Shown here: positions 34,501-37,890 of the stretch, in pieces
How the letters are laid out: the number at the start of each line of letters is the position of its first letter
How positions within the stretch are numbered: position 1 is the first letter of the stretch
DNA from: Nocardia carnea
GTDB taxonomy: Bacteria; Actinomycetota; Actinomycetes; Mycobacteriales; Mycobacteriaceae
DNA length: 37,890 nt
Assembly: GCF_029868325.1 (NCBI RefSeq)
Contig: NZ_JARWNW010000095.1
Location: 1 to 37,890, forward strand
Direction: 5' to 3'
Made by a program: the position numbers and the translations under genes
Notes under the pieces: generated by a model
Database searches by the model: none
What the model saw: the letters and a program-made list of their open reading frames with translations, nothing else
What the model was told of the DNA's origin: nothing

Positions 34501-37500
34501 ATCTGGCGCGCCATCGGCGAGGACGCATCGTCCTCGGCACCCAGCACCTGCCGCTGCCACAGCGCGTAGTCGGCGTACTGGACCGGTAGCGTTTCCCAGC
34601 CCGGCACCTCGTCCTGGACGCGCGCCGTGTACGCGGTCATCACATCGCGCGCCAGCGGCGCCATCGAGAAACCGTCCGCGGCGATATGGTGCACCACCAC
34701 GACCAGCACATGCTCGTCCGGCGCGGTCGCGAACAGCCGGGCCCGCAGCGGAATCGCCGCGGCCACATCGAAACCGGTGGCCACGAACTCGGTGATCGCC
34801 GCCACCGCCTCGGCCGCGGTGGTCGCGACCGGGGTGAGATCCGGCGCCACCTGCTCGGCGGGCACGATCACCTGCGCCGGCGTGCCGTCGATCTGCGGGT
34901 AGTGGGTGCGCAGCGATTCGTGCCGCCACACCACATCGGCCACTGCCGCACGCAGGGCCGCCACATCGAGGTCACCGGTGAGGCGGATCGCCAGCGGCAG
35001 GTTGTAGGCCACCGACGAGGTGTCGTACTGGTTCAGGAACCACATCCGCTGCTGCGCGTAGGACAGCGGGAGCCGATCCGGGCGCGGGCCCGCGACCAGC
35101 GCCGGACGCGCCGACTCCCCGGCCTGTTCGGCCCGGACCGCCAAGGCCGCGACCGTGGGCGCCTCGAACAGGGCGCGCACCGGCACAGTCACGTTCAGCG
35201 CGGTACCGATACGCGCCGCGACCTGGGTCGCGACCAGCGAGTTGCCGCCCAGCTCGAAGAAGTCGTCGTCCGCGCCGACCCGCTCGACCCCGAGGACCTC
35301 GGCGAACGTATTCGCCACGATCTCCTCGATCGGGGTGGACGGCGCGCGGAAGACGCGGGCCTCGAACGTGGGTTCCGGCAACGCTCTCTGATCCAGCTTG
35401 CCCGAAGAATTGAGCGGGAACGCGTCCAGCACCATGAACGCCGACGGCACCATGTACGACGGCAACCGGTCGCGCAGATGCGCCCGCAGTTCGTCGGTGT
35501 CGATCGCCCGGCCGGTGACCGGTACGACATACGCCACCAGATGATCGCCGGTGCGCGCATGGCTGCGCATCACGACCACGGCCTCGGCGACCGAATCCAG
35601 CTCGGTCAGCGCATGTTCGATTTCACCGGGCTCGATCCGCAGACCGTGCAGCTTCACCTGGAAGTCACTGCGACCCAGGTACTCCAGCTCCCCGTCGGTG
35701 GACCAGCGGACCACATCGCCCGTGCGATACATCCGCTCGCCGTCGCGGAACGGGTTCGCGATGAAACGGGCAGTGGTCAGGTCCGGGCGGGCCAGATAGC
35801 CGCGCGCCACCTGCACACCACCGATGTACAACTCACCGGGAACTCCTTCCGGCACCGGCCGTACCCGCTCGTCCAGCACATAGGCCTGGACGTTGAATCC
35901 CGGGACACCGATCGGGACCGCACCGATTTCGGTATCGGTCACCTCGTAGTGGGTGACATCGACCGTGGTCTCGGTCGGGCCGTACTGGTTGTGCAGGCGG
36001 GCACCGGTGATCTCGCGGACCCGCCGGGCGAGGTCGGCGGAGAGCAGTTCGCCGCCGACGACGATATCGCGCACGCCGGCCCAGGATTCGGGCTCGGATT
36101 CGGACAGGAACACCGACAGCAGCGACGGCACGAACTGCGCCATCGTCACACCCTCGTCGGCCATCAACCGGGTGAGGTACGCGGCGTCGCGATGTCCTTC
36201 CGGACGCGCGATGACCAGCCGGGCGCCGACCTGCAGCGCGACGAAGATCTCCATCACGGAGGCGTCGAAGGTGGGCAGCGTACGCAGCAGCAGCACATGG
36301 TCGGGGCTGACGCCGTGCCGGGCATGGGTCGTCACCAGGTGGTTCACCACCGACCGGTGCGATACCACCACACCCTTCGGGCGTCCGGTGGAGCCCGAGG
36401 TGAAGATCGCGTACGCGGTGTTGTCCGGCCGCAGCGGCCGCAGCCGATCGGCATCGGTGACCGGGGTGTCCGCGAAACCGGACAGGTCCAGCCGATCGAT
36501 CCGCACCTGGCCGGCAATCGCCGGATCCAGGTCTTCACCGGAGGTCAGCACGCAGACCGGTTGCGCCGTATCGATGATGTACTCGAGACGTTCGAGTGGC
36601 TGGTCCGGATCCAGCGGCACATACACACCGCCCGCGGCCACTACCGCGTAGATGCCGGTGAGGAGATCGATCGACCGGCGAATCCCCAGGGCCACATATG
36701 TTTCCGTACCGACCCCGGCCTCGCGCAGCCACCGCGCCAGCCGGTGCACCCGGCCCGCGAACTCCCGGTAGGTCAGGTTCGTGCCGTCGAAGGTGAGGGC
36801 CACGGCCTCGGGTGCCCGGGCGACCTGCGCCTCGAACAGCGATACCAGCGTCATGATGCTGTTGCCCGGGGTGGCGGTGAGCGCGGTCTCCACCGGGAAC
36901 TCGGTGGCGTTCCACCGCTGCAGCATCATCGACCGTTCGGCCGGATCCATGATTTCGATATCGCCCACGGCCACCGTGGGAGCGGCGCCGACCGCACGCA
37001 GCAACCGCAGGAATCGCCGGCTGAACCCGGAGACGAACGCTTCGTCGAAAAGATCCGTCGCGTACATGAGTTCGGCCGCCATACCCGAACCGTCGTCGGC
37101 CGCCTCGCCCAGGGTGAGCACCAGATCGTATTGCGTGCTCGGCGTTTCCACGTCCAGCCCGGTCACCGTGAGGCCCGGCAGCTCCAGTTCGGAGTATCCG
37201 AGGTTCTGGAAGGCCAGCATCACCTGGAACAACGGCTGCCGCGACTGCGATCGCACCGGGTTCAGCACCTCGACCAGCCGCTCGAACGGCACATCGGCGT
37301 GCGCGAACGCATGCAGGTCCCGATCGCGCACATGCGCGAGCAGATCGGTGAAGGAGGCGTCCAGATCGACCTGGGTGCGCAACACCAGGGTGTTGACGAA
37401 CATGCCGACCAGATCGTCGAGCAGCCGCTCACCGCGCCCGGCGATCGGGATACCGACGGCGATATCGCTGGTTCCGCTGAGCCGCGCGAGCAGGGTCGCG

Positions 37501-37890
37501 AAACTGCTGTGCATCACCATGAACAGGGTCGTGCCCTGCGCCTTGGCGAGACTGTTGAGCGCGTCGACCAGTTCGCCGGGGACCGTGAACCGGTGCGTCG
37601 CGGCCTGTTCGCTGGCCACCGCGGGACGGGTACGCGTGGACAACCGGAGCTCATCGGGCAGGCCGGCCAGCTCGGTTTTCCAGAAGTCGAGCTGCCGGGA
37701 TACCAGCGAGCCGGGATCTTCTTCGGAGCCGAGCAGTTCGCGCTGCCAGATCGCGTAGTCGATGTACTGGACCGCCATCGGCGCCCATTCGGGTGCCCGC
37801 CCGGCGGTCCGCGCCTCGTACGCCGACAGCAGATCACGGCTGAGCGGATGCAGGGAGAACCCGTCGGCCGCGATATGGTGCACGACCCCG
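7584..37890 (-). CDS. Giant multimodular nonribosomal peptide synthetase (gene A), 5'-partial, ending in C plus a degenerate A domain
   Basis: This protein activates amino acids as adenylates, loads them on 4'-phosphopantetheine carriers and joins them into a peptide in the cytoplasm. The window holds 10101 codons plus a TGA stop (7586-7584), roughly 1.1 MDa, and the N-terminus lies beyond 37890. The first codons fall in the HHIAADG motif of a C domain. Domain order is (C)AT-CAT-CATE-CAT-CAT-CATE-CAT-CAT-C-psiA. Eight A domains have intact SGSTGxPKG loops, GPTE and GKLDxxAL motifs. Eight carriers have LGGNSL or LGGDSI serines (codons ending near 35240, 32078, 28871, 24218, 21008, 17840, 13190, 9959). 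Two E domains carry HHxxxDGxSW, EGHGRE and FNYLGR. There is no terminal carrier, thioesterase or reductase domain. A single reading frame spans the whole stretch. The start codon and promoter are not visible, and the product is not identified. Confidence 0.97.
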   Translation of the reverse strand, partial: GVVHHIAADGFSLHPLSRDLLSAYEARTAGRAPEWAPMAVQYIDYAIWQRELLGSEEDPGSLVSRQLDFWKTELAGLPDELRLSTRTRPAVASEQAATHRFTVPGELVDALNSLAKAQGTTLFMVMHSSFATLLARLSGTSDIAVGIPIAGRGERLLDDLVGMFVNTLVLRTQVDLDASFTDLLAHVRDRDLHAFAHADVPFERLVEVLNPVRSQSRQPLFQVMLAFQNLGYSELELPGLTVTGLDVETPSTQYDLVLTLGEAADDGSGMAAELMYATDLFDEAFVSGFSRRFLRLLRAVGAAPTVAVGDIEIMDPAERSMMLQRWNATEFPVETALTATPGNSIMTLVSLFEAQVARAPEAVALTFDGTNLTYREFAGRVHRLARWLREAGVGTETYVALGIRRSIDLLTGIYAVVAAGGVYVPLDPDQPLERLEYIIDTAQPVCVLTSGEDLDPAIAGQVRIDRLDLSGFADTPVTDADRLRPLRPDNTAYAIFTSGSTGRPKGVVVSHRSVVNHLVTTHARHGVSPDHVLLLRTLPTFDASVMEIFVALQVGARLVIARPEGHRDAAYLTRLMADEGVTMAQFVPSLLSVFLSESEPESWAGVRDIVVGGELLSADLARRVREITGARLHNQYGPTETTVDVTHYEVTDTEIGAVPIGVPGFNVQAYVLDERVRPVPEGVPGELYIGGVQVARGYLARPDLTTARFIANPFRDGERMYRTGDVVRWSTDGELEYLGRSDFQVKLHGLRIEPGEIEHALTELDSVAEAVVVMRSHARTGDHLVAYVVPVTGRAIDTDELRAHLRDRLPSYMVPSAFMVLDAFPLNSSGKLDQRALPEPTFEARVFRAPSTPIEEIVANTFAEVLGVERVGADDDFFELGGNSLVATQVAARIGTALNVTVPVRALFEAPTVAALAVRAEQAGESARPALVAGPRPDRLPLSYAQQRMWFLNQYDTSSVAYNLPLAIRLTGDLDVAALRAAVADVVWRHESLRTHYPQIDGTPAQVIVPAEQVAPDLTPVATTAAEAVAAITEFVATGFDVAAAIPLRARLFATAPDEHVLVVVVHHIAADGFSMAPLARDVMTAYTARVQDEVPGWETLPVQYADYALWQRQVLGAEDDASSPMARQIAFWQRTLADLPDELALPADRPRPAVASLRGATVRAELPAELIRTLDELARARGASMFMVLHAALAALLARLSGSDDIAIGTPIAGRGEQALDDLVGMFVNTLVLRTAVESGETFADLLERAKHADLDAFGHADVPFERLVDLLAPERSQARNPLFQVALSLQNNEQPVLDLAGLEVSGMDLADDVARFDLQFTLGENASGGMVLDLNYATELFDESTVRTMITRFQRLLAAVAADPGVVLGAIEILDDTERAAALSHTGGPAVPAGTLPELLAAAVAVDPAAPAVVFDGAQFSYGEFDERSNRLAHVLIERCLGADDVVAVAIPRSADSVLAEWAVTKSGAAFLPIDPTYPEDRITHMLTDSGAPAGITVSSVRADLPDSVDWLVLDELALDGYPAEPITDADRVWPLTPESAAYVIYTSGSTGLPKGVVVSHAGLANFSAEQVERYRLTSASRALAFASPSFDASILELLLAVGSAGALVVVPTGTYGGAELGELISREGVTVGLITPSVLASLDPADLAGMEVIIAGGEAVSADLVAKWSTTEGGVERRFHNAYGPTEATIATNISGRLLPSDPVTIGGPVRGMRALVLDDRLNPVPEGVAGELYVGGIQLARGYHARPGLTAERFVADPHGTPGARLYRTGDVVRWRRDAAGDPAVEYVGRNDFQVKVRGFRIELGEIDAALTAHDTVDFAVTTGHENAAGVTSLVSYVVAAAGRSVDTDEVREYAGQRLPGYMIPSSIMVLDAIPLTPAGKLDRRALPEPVFEVREFRAPSTPTENVVAGVLAEVLGVERVGVADDFFALGGNSLLATQAVARLGAALNTQVPVRTLFEASAVGALAARLEEQTGSGGRPPLVPQPRPTRALPSGEVVTRIPLSLAQQRMWFLNWFDGGAAAYNIPMVIRLSGQLDVAALRQAVTDLVARHEVLRTVYPETEAGPVQVVLPATGAVPELDIRTVSADEVETVVAELAGMSFDVAEQVPVSVTLLQIDGAVDEYVLAAVVHHISGDGSSMTPLTRDLMTAYSARAAGGAPQWAPLPVQYADFAIWQRNLLGDGTDPSSLAHEQLAYWRSALADLPEQLDLPTDRPRPAAQSYDGGRVEVRIDAQLHRALADFAREQGATLFMVAHTAFAVLLARLSGTGDIAIGTPVAGRGEAALDDVIGMFVNTLVFRTEVDGGESFTDLLARQREADIAALAHADVPFEQLVEALNPVRSTARHPLFQVGFTFQNLAQTSLELEGLSVSGVEAGAEAALYDLSMILSDTYDATGAPEGVTGYLTYATALFDHATVAGFVDRFLRVLEGIAADPTAPVGDIELLDVAERQLVLHRWNATEQAIAPGLLLDGFDRVVSQSPDRTALTYEGTGLSYGEFASRVHRLARWLREAGVGTETYVALGMRRSFDLLTAAYAVVTAGGAYVPLDPDQPVDRLEYIVDTARPVCVLTSGEDLDPAIAGQVRIDRLDLTGFADTPLTDADRLRPLRPDNTAYAIFTSGSTGRPKGVPVSHRAVLNYLATTRERHGIGAGDVLLQRTLATFDPSVVEFFLPLQLGARLVIAHSEGHRDAAYLTRLMADEGVTMAQFVPSLLSVFLSESDPADWAGLRSIVVGGELLSGELAQQLRERTGARLFNQYGPTETTIDVTAHEVTGTETGAVPIGIPGLNTQTYVLDDRLRPVPAGVRGELYLSGAQLAHGYLARPDLTTTRFVANPFRAGERMYRTGDVVCWTPDGELEYLGRSDFQVKLHGQRIEPGEIEAALTEHDSVARALVILRHSGTGDQLVAYVIPAAGATTDTEVLRTHLHDRLPSFMVPAAFVELDAFPLNASGKLDRKALPEPVFEVREFRAAATPIEEIVADTFAEVLGVERIGADDDFFALGGDSIVSIQLVSRAKARGVVFTPRQVFEQRTVAGLASVAEFAESADREVRTLAEMPGGGVGRIPLTPVVRTMVDRFGSFGRFHQLTPLSLPVGVTRDTLAAVIGPVLDRHDMLRSRLAVVDGEWVLETAEPGSVDVDPLIDHTVFDAAATDEQIAAIASAAADAALDRMDPANGVVVRFAWLEPDTADRAGYLVVIAHHLVVDGVSWRILLPDFLLSAGAHSAGQAPELPKPTTSMRTWAHALEQHARSAEREAELEYWRTVAGTADPLLTERALDPAVDTAALVETHAVRVSPEVTQALLTTVPALFHGGVNDGLLTALVLAATTWRARRVPGAAIDDPLLIRLEGHGREEEVVPGADLSHTVGWFTSVFPVRFAPAGIDIEDALAGGPSLGAALKAVKEQLLAVPDKGIGYGLLRHLNPRTAGELPAELPGQVSFNYLGRSAGASEISPEMREFGWLPADLAVDAAFDADMPALALLDINAIIVGDEFTANIGYPTTLLGADEVREFGELWAQALEAVARHANSAGAGGHTPSDFGMVALSQSDIDGIERRFPMPVADVWPLSSMQAGMLFHAQLAAASVDVYTGQVVLTLTGRVDADRLRASAQALVDRYENLRTAFVTNHEGNPVQVVLKDLPVDWTEYDRSATGTAADLVEADRMRRFDLTAPPLLRFTLIKTGADTWQFVVSNHHILLDGWSMPLLMRDLLTLYALHAETTGLPAVRSYRTFLEWVGRQDRQVSLDAWRSALAEVGEPTLLARSGTGGSAHEITALSGEYVFELDTEATARITALATELGVTANTVLQVAWAVLIGQLTGRDDVLFGATVSGRPPELPGVESMVGLFINTIPVRVRFEPGESARSLLGRVQAEQADLLDHHHVALADIHAAAGMSALFDTLLVFESYPVDAEGIQAQAADIDGMAVTGLDGVDATHYPLTLVASLGSTLRVRAGYRPDMFGEDEVRRIADRLVRVLGGFVADPGAAVGDIDLLDAAERETVLRRWNATEHPLAPALLLDGFARAVAEHPDRVAVTFEGAELTYAELSARVNRTARALVAAGVGPESLVGLVMRRSLDLVVGMYAVVTAGGAYVPLDPDHPAERIGYVLDTAQPVCVLTTTADAGAVPEGTGVPVLELDVLDVAGYDGAPLTDADRLAAVRPGNTAYVIFTSGSTGRPKGVAVSHAAIVNQVAWMLAQYPMGARDVYLQKTATTFDVSLWGYFLPLAAGARLVVATPDGHRDPAYLARVIAEQNVTVTDFVPSMLTVFAAYTPAGSIPGLEHVFVIGEALPPETVTAMHAVSDAALHNLYGPTEAAVSITYWQATGAETGSVPIGVPQWNSRVYVLDGRLRPVPEGVVGELYLAGDQLARGYVTRPDLTSDRFVASPFDAAARMYRTGDLVRWQRVDGRPVLEYLGRTDFQVKFRGQRIELGEIESAFLAQPQVSQAVVTVVASQLGEQLVAYVVPAPGAQIETAELLDAVRETLPTYMVPATVVQLDAFPLNTSGKLDRKALPEPEFEAREFRAPSTPIEEIVAEVYADVLGAERIGADDDFFALGGNSLIATQVAARLGRALDVDVPVRILFEAPTVAALAARAELQSEAGGRIALAPQPRPTQTLPSGEVVERVPLSLAQQRMWFLNRFDPDSFVDNIPIAVRLSGDLDTAALQAAVADVLVRHESLRTFYPEVGGTPYQQVLPAAEVVPELAPIEVTAGDLPARLAELVLAGFDVTTRVPFRARLFRLNASEHVLGFVVHHISGDGFSMAPLLRDVVTAYMARTAGENPGWAPLEVQYADFALWQRQVLGAEDDPESVIAQQVAYWSRELAGLPDQLDLPADRPRPAVASGRGAAHTFEIDAETHAGLTELARTEGATLFMAVHAAFAVLLSRLSGETDIAIGTPIAGRGERALDDLIGMFVNTLVLRTPVDTGTGFTELLGAVRGSDIAAFGHADLPFERLVEILNPVRSQARHPLFQVMLSLQNTPPLHTELPGLGVSAVDMPLETAKFDLQLDLSERPGAAGIDATFTYATDLFDRETVAQFAQRFVRLLKAVVKTPERPLGDLPLLDALEASTVLRGGYGREAAVDPAATLAGLFADQVAHTPEAPAVAFEGTGLSYAEFAARVNRLARHLIALGVGPDVPVALGMRRSLDLVVAMYAVVTAGGTYVPLDPEQPAERTDYILATAEPLCVLTSAADGFTTADRPVVVVDEIDLSGYADAAVTDAERIAPLRSSNTAYVIFTSGSTGRPKGVAVSHAAIVNRLVWMQSEYGLQPSDVVLQKTPSTFDVSVWEFFWPLQIGARLVVAKPDGHRDPAYLAEVIDAEQVTVAHFVPSMLTVFVAALPGETGARTCGSLRLVFSSGEALPAKPAQRLRELTGTAVHNLYGPTEAAVDVTYHEVSDADTTTVPIGAPVFNTRVYVLDGRLRPVPVGVAGELYLSGVQLARGYVARPDLSADRFVADPFEVAERMYRTGDVVRWNSTGELEYLGRSDFQVKLRGLRIELGEIESALTEAEEVAQAVVVLRGDARTGDQLVGYVVPAAGAVVDTDALRSALSGRLPSYMVPAAFVVLDAFPLNASGKLDRRALPEPVFAARAFRAPSTPIEEIVANTFAEVLGVERVGADDDFFDLGGNSLIGMQVAARIGAALGTQVPVRALFEAPAVAALAVRVEQSGARTRPPLVAAPRPEQVPLSYAQQRMWFLNQYDTSSAAYNLPMAIRLTGDLDVAALRAAMGDVVARHESLRTRYPELGGRPVQLILPADQMTADLDPVRVPADEVTAKVVEFASAGFDVAAAVPVRARLFEVAAGEFVLVVVLHHIAGDGFSLAPLARDVVTAYAARAQGELPNWDPLPVQYADYTLWQREVLGAEDDPETAMAQQIAFWQQTLADLPDELVLPTDRPRPAVASMRGATVRGELGTELVRNLNAVARARGASMFMVLHAGLAALLARLSGSDDIAIGTPIAGRGEQALDDLVGMFVNTLVLRTEVGSGDSFADLVDRARRADLDAFGHADVPFERLVDLLAPERSQARNPLFQVALSFQNQEQAVLDLAGLTVAGVELADDVARFDLQFTLAENGSGGMELVLNYATELFDETTAHTMITRFRQVLAAVAADPDAVLGDLQLLDAGERRELLSRTGGPAVPAQTLPELLAAAVAVDPAAPAVVFDGVRHSYGEFDERSNRLARVLIGRGSGAEDVVAVAVPRSADSVLAEWAVTKSGAAFLPIDPTYPEDRITHMLTDSGASVGITVSSVRADLPDSVDWLVLDELDLDRHSAGPVNDADRLRPLTPANTAYVIYTSGSTGLPKGVVVSHEGLANFSAEQVERYRLTSASRALAFASPSFDASILELLLAVGSAGALVVVPTGTYGGAELGELISREGVTVGLITPSVLASLDPADLAGMEVIISGGEAISADLVAKWSTAPAGGAERRLHNAYGPTEATIATNISGVLHARDRVTIGGPVRGMRALVLDDRLNPVPEGVAGELYVGGIQLARGYHARPGLTAERFVADPHGEPGSRLYRTGDLVRWRRDAAGDPAVEYVGRNDFQVKVRGFRIELGEIDAALTAHDTVDFAVTTGHENTAGAVSLVSYVVPAPGATVDIADVTGFVAESLPDYMVPASIMVIDRIPLTPAGKLDRKALPEPVFQARTAFRGPRTPVEQIIAEVFAEVLGVDRVGVDDSFFALGGDSIVSIQLVSRAKARGVVFTPRHVFEQRTVAGLASVAESADADSVLQTLVEMPGGGIGSMPLTPIVRFMAERPGSFGRFHQLITLDLPVGIDRETIATVVGPVIDRHDMLRSRLYTAGGDWTVETAAPGSVDVDALIDHTVFDGAATGAELSEIAAAAVDAALDRLDPENGVVVRFVWLEPDTADRHGHLVVIAHHLAIDGVSWRVLVPDFVLSAVARSAGQTPELPAPVTSMRTWAHALERNAHSAERLAELEYWRTVAGTADPLLTERPMDPAVDTAGVVDVHAVRVSPEVTQALLTTVPALFHGGVNDGLLTALVLATAAWRARRVPGAPLDDPLLIRLEGHGREEEIVPGADLSRTVGWFTALFPVRFEPAGIDIEAALSGGTEMGAALKLVKEQLLAVPDKGVGYGLLRYMNSETAADFPRTMPGQVNFNYLGRVGAGEIPEEMHGFGWLPTADLAVDVGYDPDMPAMALLDINAIVVGDALTARIGYPTTQLSAEEAAEFGALWVQALEAVARHADSATAGGYTPSDFPLVELTQRDIEGIEQRYPLPVADMWPLTSLQAGMLFHAQIAATSVDVYTAQAVLTLTGRVDADRLRAAAQALVDRYENLRTVFVTDRAGNSVQVVLDEVPVDWTEHDRSATGAADDLVDADRLRRFDLTEPRLIRFTLIKTGPDTWQFVVSNHHIVLDGWSMPLLMRDLLALYAVHADRTALPAARSYRHFLDWVGRQDHEASLATWREALAGVNEPTLLTRPDSAGGASTHEIETLSGEYAFELDTAATARIVALAAELGVTANTVLQVAWAILLGRITSRDDVVFGATVSGRPPQLSGVETMVGLFINTIPVRVRFDQSEPARALLARTQGEQADLLDHHYVGLADIQAAAGQANLFDTLLVFESYPVDAEGIQEQATNIDGMAVTGLTAVDATHYPLSLIATLGSTLRIRAGYLRELFDEPGVRRIADQLVRVLTALTDAPDRPLGEIDLLDDAERELVLRGWNDTAHPVDSAATLVSMFDAQLARTPDAPALTFGEQTLSYAEFAARVNLLARWLIDRGVGPESFVALGMRRSIDLVVGMYAVTVAGGAYVPLDPDHPAERTEYILATADPVCVLTSADDLPIDTAQVRIDKLDLSGYSDTPITDADRVAPLRASNTAYVIFTSGSTGRPKGVAVSHAAIVNRLVWMQSEYGLQPSDVVLQKTPSTFDVSVWEFFWALQIGARLVVAKPDGHRDPAYLAEVIDAEQVTVAHFVPSLLTVFVAALPGEAGARTCASLRLVFSSGEALPAKPAQRLRELTGTAVHNLYGPTEAAVDVTFHEVTDADTAVVPIGAPVFNTQVYVLDGRLRPVPVGVAGELYLAGTQLAHGYVARPDLSADRFVANPFAAGERMYRTGDVVRWNSTGELEYLGRSDFQVKLRGLRIELGEIETALTDIDEVAQAVVVLRGDTRTGDQLVGYLVPAAGAPLDIEDVREDLSARLPSYMVPAAFVVLDELPLNASGKLDRRALPAPVFEARVFRAPSTPIEEIVANTFAEVLGVDRVGADDDFFELGGNSLSATRVAARLSAALDTDLAVRELFEASTVAALAARAETHSGAGGRVPLVPQPRPTQTLPSGEVVERVPLSLAQQRMWFLNRFDPESAADNLPIAVRLSGLLDRQALQIAIADVLARHESLRTYYPEVDGTPYQQVVPTSAVIPDLTTVDVSETDLFARIAEFVGTGFDVTAAVPFRVRLFEVDPTEHVLVVVVHHISSDGFSMGPLARDVVTAYSARIEGGEPGWRPLEVQYADYALWQRQVLGSEDDPESVIAAQIGYWAGELAGIPEQLDLPADRSRPAVASGRGASLDFEIDDAVHAELVELARSRGVTFFMVVHAAFAVLLSRLSGESDIVVGTPVAGRGERALDEVIGMFVNTLALRTTIDSGAGFAELLEQVRGNDVAAFGHADLPFERLVEVLNPVRSQARHPLFQVMLSLQNNNPQVSGELPGLAISGIDSPIETAKFDLHLELAERIGPAETGANTARGVTAKFIYATDLFDQATVAGFADRFTRLLTAVVADPAAPVGDLEILAPAERTRVLSDWNATEHPVPAALLLDGFHRAVAEYPDRVAVTSDGAEVTYAELDARVNRLARHLIAQGVGPESLVGLLVSRSLDLVVGMYAVAAAGGAYVPLDPAHPAERIRHILDTAAPVCVLSTTADAETLDADVPVFTLDTVDISGYADTPVTDADRVAPLRTSNTAYVIFTSGSTGRPKGVAVSHGSAANQIAWIVGEYGIDRDDVVLFKTPATFDVSVWELFAPLTAGGRMVVAEPDGHRDPQYLASVIAEQGVTATSFVPSMLSVFAESAAAVPGALASLRMLFVAGEAFTGDVVAAVRRVSDVALYNLYGPTEFTVHATHAAVADEVSGAVPIGGPVWNAQVYVLDSRLRPVPVGVTGELYLAGAQLARGYVGRPDLTADRFVADPFGAGERMYRTGDVVRWTDAGELVYMGRSDFQVKVRGQRIELGEIEAALTDHAAVARSVVVAKSDPNTGDRLVGYVVPAKDAVVDTDELRAQLTERLPAYMVPAAFVVLDEFPLNASGKLDRKALPEPVFEAREFRSASTPIEEIVAGIFADVLGIDRVGADDDFFALGGNSLMATQVAARLGAALDTTVPVRALFEAATVSALAVRVEQHAGTGGRKALEAGPRPEWLPLSLAQHRMWLINQFDPSSAAYNIPLAIRLTGALDVAAMQAAVTDVLERHESLRTRYPAGPDGLPYQEILPAAQVLPGGLSVESADDPVARIGALMSTGFDATQEVPVRALLLETGPGEHVLAFVAHHITADGASMAPLARDLVTAYLARVDGDAPGWSPLPVQYADFALWQRSVMGEESDGGSVAAEQLAYWQKQLDGVTPDVELPLDRPRPLVPSLRGGITSFGVDAEVHRLLDESARARGVTLFMVLHAAVAVLVSRLTGAGDVVIGTPVAGRGERALDDLVGMFVNTLALRTRIDPAMTFAELLDHARETDLSAFANADIPFERVVEAVLPDRATAQNPLFDVALSFQNNERAVVDLPGLTVQALDEGALAAKFDLQIGVDPQRDADGGYGELWSVFNYAADLFDESTVQSFGRRFERILAAVAADPQIRVGEIDILDAAERERMAAPAPQAAHTASSGTALPQTLRASVEEDPDGPALVWGEEEITYQELDARSSRLARVLIARGHGPGTGVVVRLDRGVEAAVATWAVLKAGAALVAADAVDTATAAGLAVGAGIVADSAPDLPAVDWLIPDDPELVAEIGAQSSRPVTYADRVQPLRGSDMAYVAAGGVRVSYDDLAAVVARVHADTELTYESRTFRHGKADSLATVVEIVAAGAAGASVVLIAEVSTEALADEWVTHLWTDRAGLGALDPEVLEDLSALVLDEGGRPDGEWSEIEYVLDLSALPD
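7587..8390 (-). other. Degenerate, truncated adenylation domain (psiA) at the C-terminus of gene A
   Basis: The stretch begins as a normal A domain: [18 protein letters not shown], then [10 protein letters not shown]. The segment that should be [16 protein letters not shown] reads [12 protein letters not shown] (near 7930-7970), so the ATP-binding loop is deleted. The FDxSxxE pocket segment is replaced (RHGKADS), and the protein stops where the GGEA motif would be. Everything from GPTE on, including the A10 lysine, is absent. Around 270 residues remain with no internal stop and normal GC-rich codon choice. It cannot adenylate. Its N-terminal wording belongs to the A2/A6/gene B A1 group. The last 25 residues hold eight acidic residues and one arginine. 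A structural or docking role is inference; decay after recombination is the alternative. Confidence 0.85.
8460..9800 (-). other. Gene A terminal condensation domain (C9)
   Basis: The domain opens with [15 protein letters not shown] and carries HHITADGAS near 9400, so its catalytic histidine and the surrounding motifs are intact; it also keeps [11 protein letters not shown] and the [13 protein letters not shown] region. No working A domain or carrier follows it on this protein. It therefore needs an acceptor carrier in trans, most simply T1 of gene B, unless it acts as a terminal releasing C domain. It is of ordinary LCL appearance, which argues mildly against a release role. Confidence 0.85.
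9840..12995 (-). other. Gene A module 8: C-A-T
   Basis: C spans about 12995-11670 (HHISSDG near 12600) and is closest to the C domain of module 5 (shared [19 protein letters not shown]). A spans about 11585-10080 and T about 10065-9845. The pocket reads D-V-W-S-F-A-L-V-H. The VH ending recalls threonine pockets (DFWNIGMVH) and the DVW start recalls serine, so a small hydroxylated residue is possible, but I would not commit to it. Confidence 0.84.
13070..16235 (-). other. Gene A module 7: C(DCL-type)-A-T, predicted serine
   Basis: C spans about 16235-14890. It has [18 protein letters not shown] and HHIVLDGWS near 15780, the DCL form expected after the E domain of module 6. A spans about 14820-13310 and T about 13295-13080. 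The pocket reads D-V-W-H-F-S-L-V-D, the same serine code as module 5. The C domain resembles that of module 4 while the A domain resembles module 5, so C and A have different nearest relatives. Confidence 0.86.
14274..14384. repeat. 111-bp perfect direct repeat, copy in A7
   Basis: Identical to 22092-22202 by base-by-base reading. It covers the start of the A-domain core including the SGSTGRPKG loop region. Flanking sequence towards the GPTE motif (to about 13850) is also highly similar. The offset is 7818 bp. Confidence 0.85.
16250..20850 (-). other. Gene A module 6: C-A-T-E (D-residue)
   Basis: C spans about 20850-19545 (HHIAGDG near 20455), A about 19475-17960, T about 17945-17720 and E about 17700-16255. 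The pocket D-A-L-L-I-G-A-I-A is identical to module 2. The carrier has LGGDSI and the E domain keeps [10 protein letters not shown] (near 17255), EGHGRE and FNYLGR. The C-A half resembles module 2 and the T-E half module 3, so this module looks chimeric. It should insert the module 2 amino acid again, but as its D-form. Confidence 0.87.
18175..18296. repeat. 122-bp perfect direct repeat, copy in A6
   Basis: Identical to 32410-32531 by base-by-base reading, offset 14235 bp. It lies in the C-terminal part of the A domain around [21 protein letters not shown]. The regions about 18770-19020 and 33010-33250 in the same pair are also nearly identical. Confidence 0.85.
20885..24030 (-). other. Gene A module 5: C-A-T, predicted serine
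   Basis: C spans about 24030-22710 (HHISGDG near 23632), A about 22650-21140 and T about 21120-20890. The pocket reads D-V-W-H-F-S-L-V-D plus the A10 lysine, which I recognise as a common actinobacterial serine code. The A-domain core is almost the same as that of module 7, including 111 bp of perfect identity. No E domain follows, so L-serine is expected. Confidence 0.86.
22092..22202. repeat. 111-bp perfect direct repeat, copy in A5
   Basis: Partner of 14274-14384. Identity ends sharply at 22203, where the downstream linker differs (FDD versus LLA codons), as expected at the edge of a gene-conversion tract. Confidence 0.85.
24095..27260 (-). other. Gene A module 4: C(DCL-type)-A-T
   Basis: The C domain (about 27260-25900) opens with [18 protein letters not shown] and has HHILLDGWS near 26810. 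These forms are typical of C domains that take a D-configured donor, matching the E domain just before it. A spans about 25855-24340 and T about 24320-24110. The pocket reads D-V-W-D-F-I-L-V-S, resembling the serine set DVWHFSLVD but with Asp, Ile and Ser replacements. Ile just before the GEA motif is unusual, so substrate prediction is unsafe. Confidence 0.85.
27275..31885 (-). other. Gene A module 3: C-A-T-E (D-residue)
   Basis: C spans about 31880-30540 (HHISGDG near 31488), A about 30480-28990, T about 28970-28750 and E about 28705-27280. The carrier has LGGDSI instead of LGGNSL, the form typical before an epimerisation domain. The E domain keeps [10 protein letters not shown] (near 28288), [19 protein letters not shown] and FNYLGR, so it looks active. 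The pocket reads D-P-V-Q-V-G-Q-I-D, close to module 1. Pro at the second position is uncommon and I cannot assign a substrate. A D-configured residue is predicted. Confidence 0.87.
31960..35095 (-). other. Gene A module 2: C-A-T
   Basis: C spans about 35090-33770 (HHIAADG near 34690), A about 33705-32200 and T about 32185-31965. The pocket reads D-A-L-L-I-G-A-I-A, a hydrophobic set without a counterpart I can name. The A domain belongs to a different sequence group from most others here (RSNRLAx[21 protein letters not shown]), shared with module 6, gene B A1 and the degenerate terminal A. Its C-A part is a near copy of module 6, so both should load the same amino acid, here without epimerisation. 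Confidence 0.85.
32410..32531. repeat. 122-bp perfect direct repeat, copy in A2
   Basis: Partner of 18175-18296. Both copies sit in A domains with the same pocket residues (DALLIGAIA), consistent with duplication or gene conversion. Confidence 0.85.
35115..37890 (-). other. Gene A module 1: C(partial)-A-T
   Basis: The C domain is entered at HHIAADG (about 37880) and ends near 36950. The A domain spans about 36860-35370 and the carrier about 35340-35120. Read by motif alignment to GrsA, the binding-pocket residues are D-A-M-Q-V-G-Q-V-D, plus the A10 lysine. I do not know a reference code that matches; Q278, Q322 and D331 suggest a polar or basic side chain, which is inference. The pocket closely resembles that of module 3. 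LGGNSL and the absence of an E domain predict an L residue at this position. Confidence 0.85.

Noticed and set aside
29943..34589. Plus-strand open frame of 1548 codons, and similar long plus-strand frames (for example 1612-4779, 23631-26726, 13071-15773, 17523-20435)
   Set aside because: They lie antisense to NRPS domains with full motif sets, are rich in Arg, His, Gln and Gly without recognisable domains, and recur at the same place in each module. They are mirror frames of high-GC coding sequence.
1..37890. Thioesterase, reductase, methyltransferase or ketosynthase domains
   Set aside because: No GxSxG hydrolase segment, NADP-binding reductase or PKS motifs were seen between the C, A, T and E domains; release and tailoring must lie elsewhere.
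1..37890. tRNA or rRNA genes, insertion sequences, CRISPR arrays
   Set aside because: The only non-coding stretch is 443 bp, and the repeats elsewhere are explained by module homology.

Overview
The window is almost entirely minus-strand coding sequence for two very large modular nonribosomal peptide synthetases (NRPSs), separated by one 443-bp non-coding spacer. Very high GC, GC-rich third positions, long spurious antisense frames, and C- and A-domain wording such as [12 protein letters not shown] and [11 protein letters not shown] point to a high-GC actinomycete, most likely Nocardia or a close relative (Rhodococcus or mycobacteria). The genus is an inference; no taxonomic marker gene is present.

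Layout in transcription order. Gene A runs from beyond 37890 to 7584: 10101 codons are in the window, entered inside a C domain at its HHxxxDG motif. Its order is (C)-A-T, C-A-T, C-A-T-E, C-A-T, C-A-T, C-A-T-E, C-A-T, C-A-T, C-psiA. The last element is a degenerate adenylation domain: it has lost the ATP-binding loop and everything from the GPTE motif on, yet stays open to its stop codon. The spacer 7141-7583 follows, with a strong 13-bp stem-loop 23 nt after gene A's stop. Gene B starts with ATG at 7140 and runs off the left edge: A-T, C-A-T, C-A(partial).

Taken together, gene A ends in a C domain without a working A-T, and gene B begins with A-T without a C domain. The simplest reading is one module split between two proteins at the C-A junction, an unusual place, with the dead A domain left at the seam. 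Gene A's acidic C-terminal tail faces gene B's Arg-rich N-terminus. If the line is collinear, the window specifies at least eleven residues. D-configured residues are expected at window positions 3 and 6 (E domains, each followed by a C domain of DCL appearance), and serine is predicted at positions 5 and 7 (pocket read as DVWHFSLVD). No thioesterase, reductase, MbtH-like gene, transporter or regulator is present, so start and release of the chain lie outside.

The modules carry signs of recent shuffling. A5 and A7 share a perfect 111-bp block although their C domains are of different classes. A2 and A6 share a perfect 122-bp block and the same pocket, while module 6 carries a T-E unit like that of module 3. 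No RNA genes, insertion sequences, CRISPR arrays or other genes were found.
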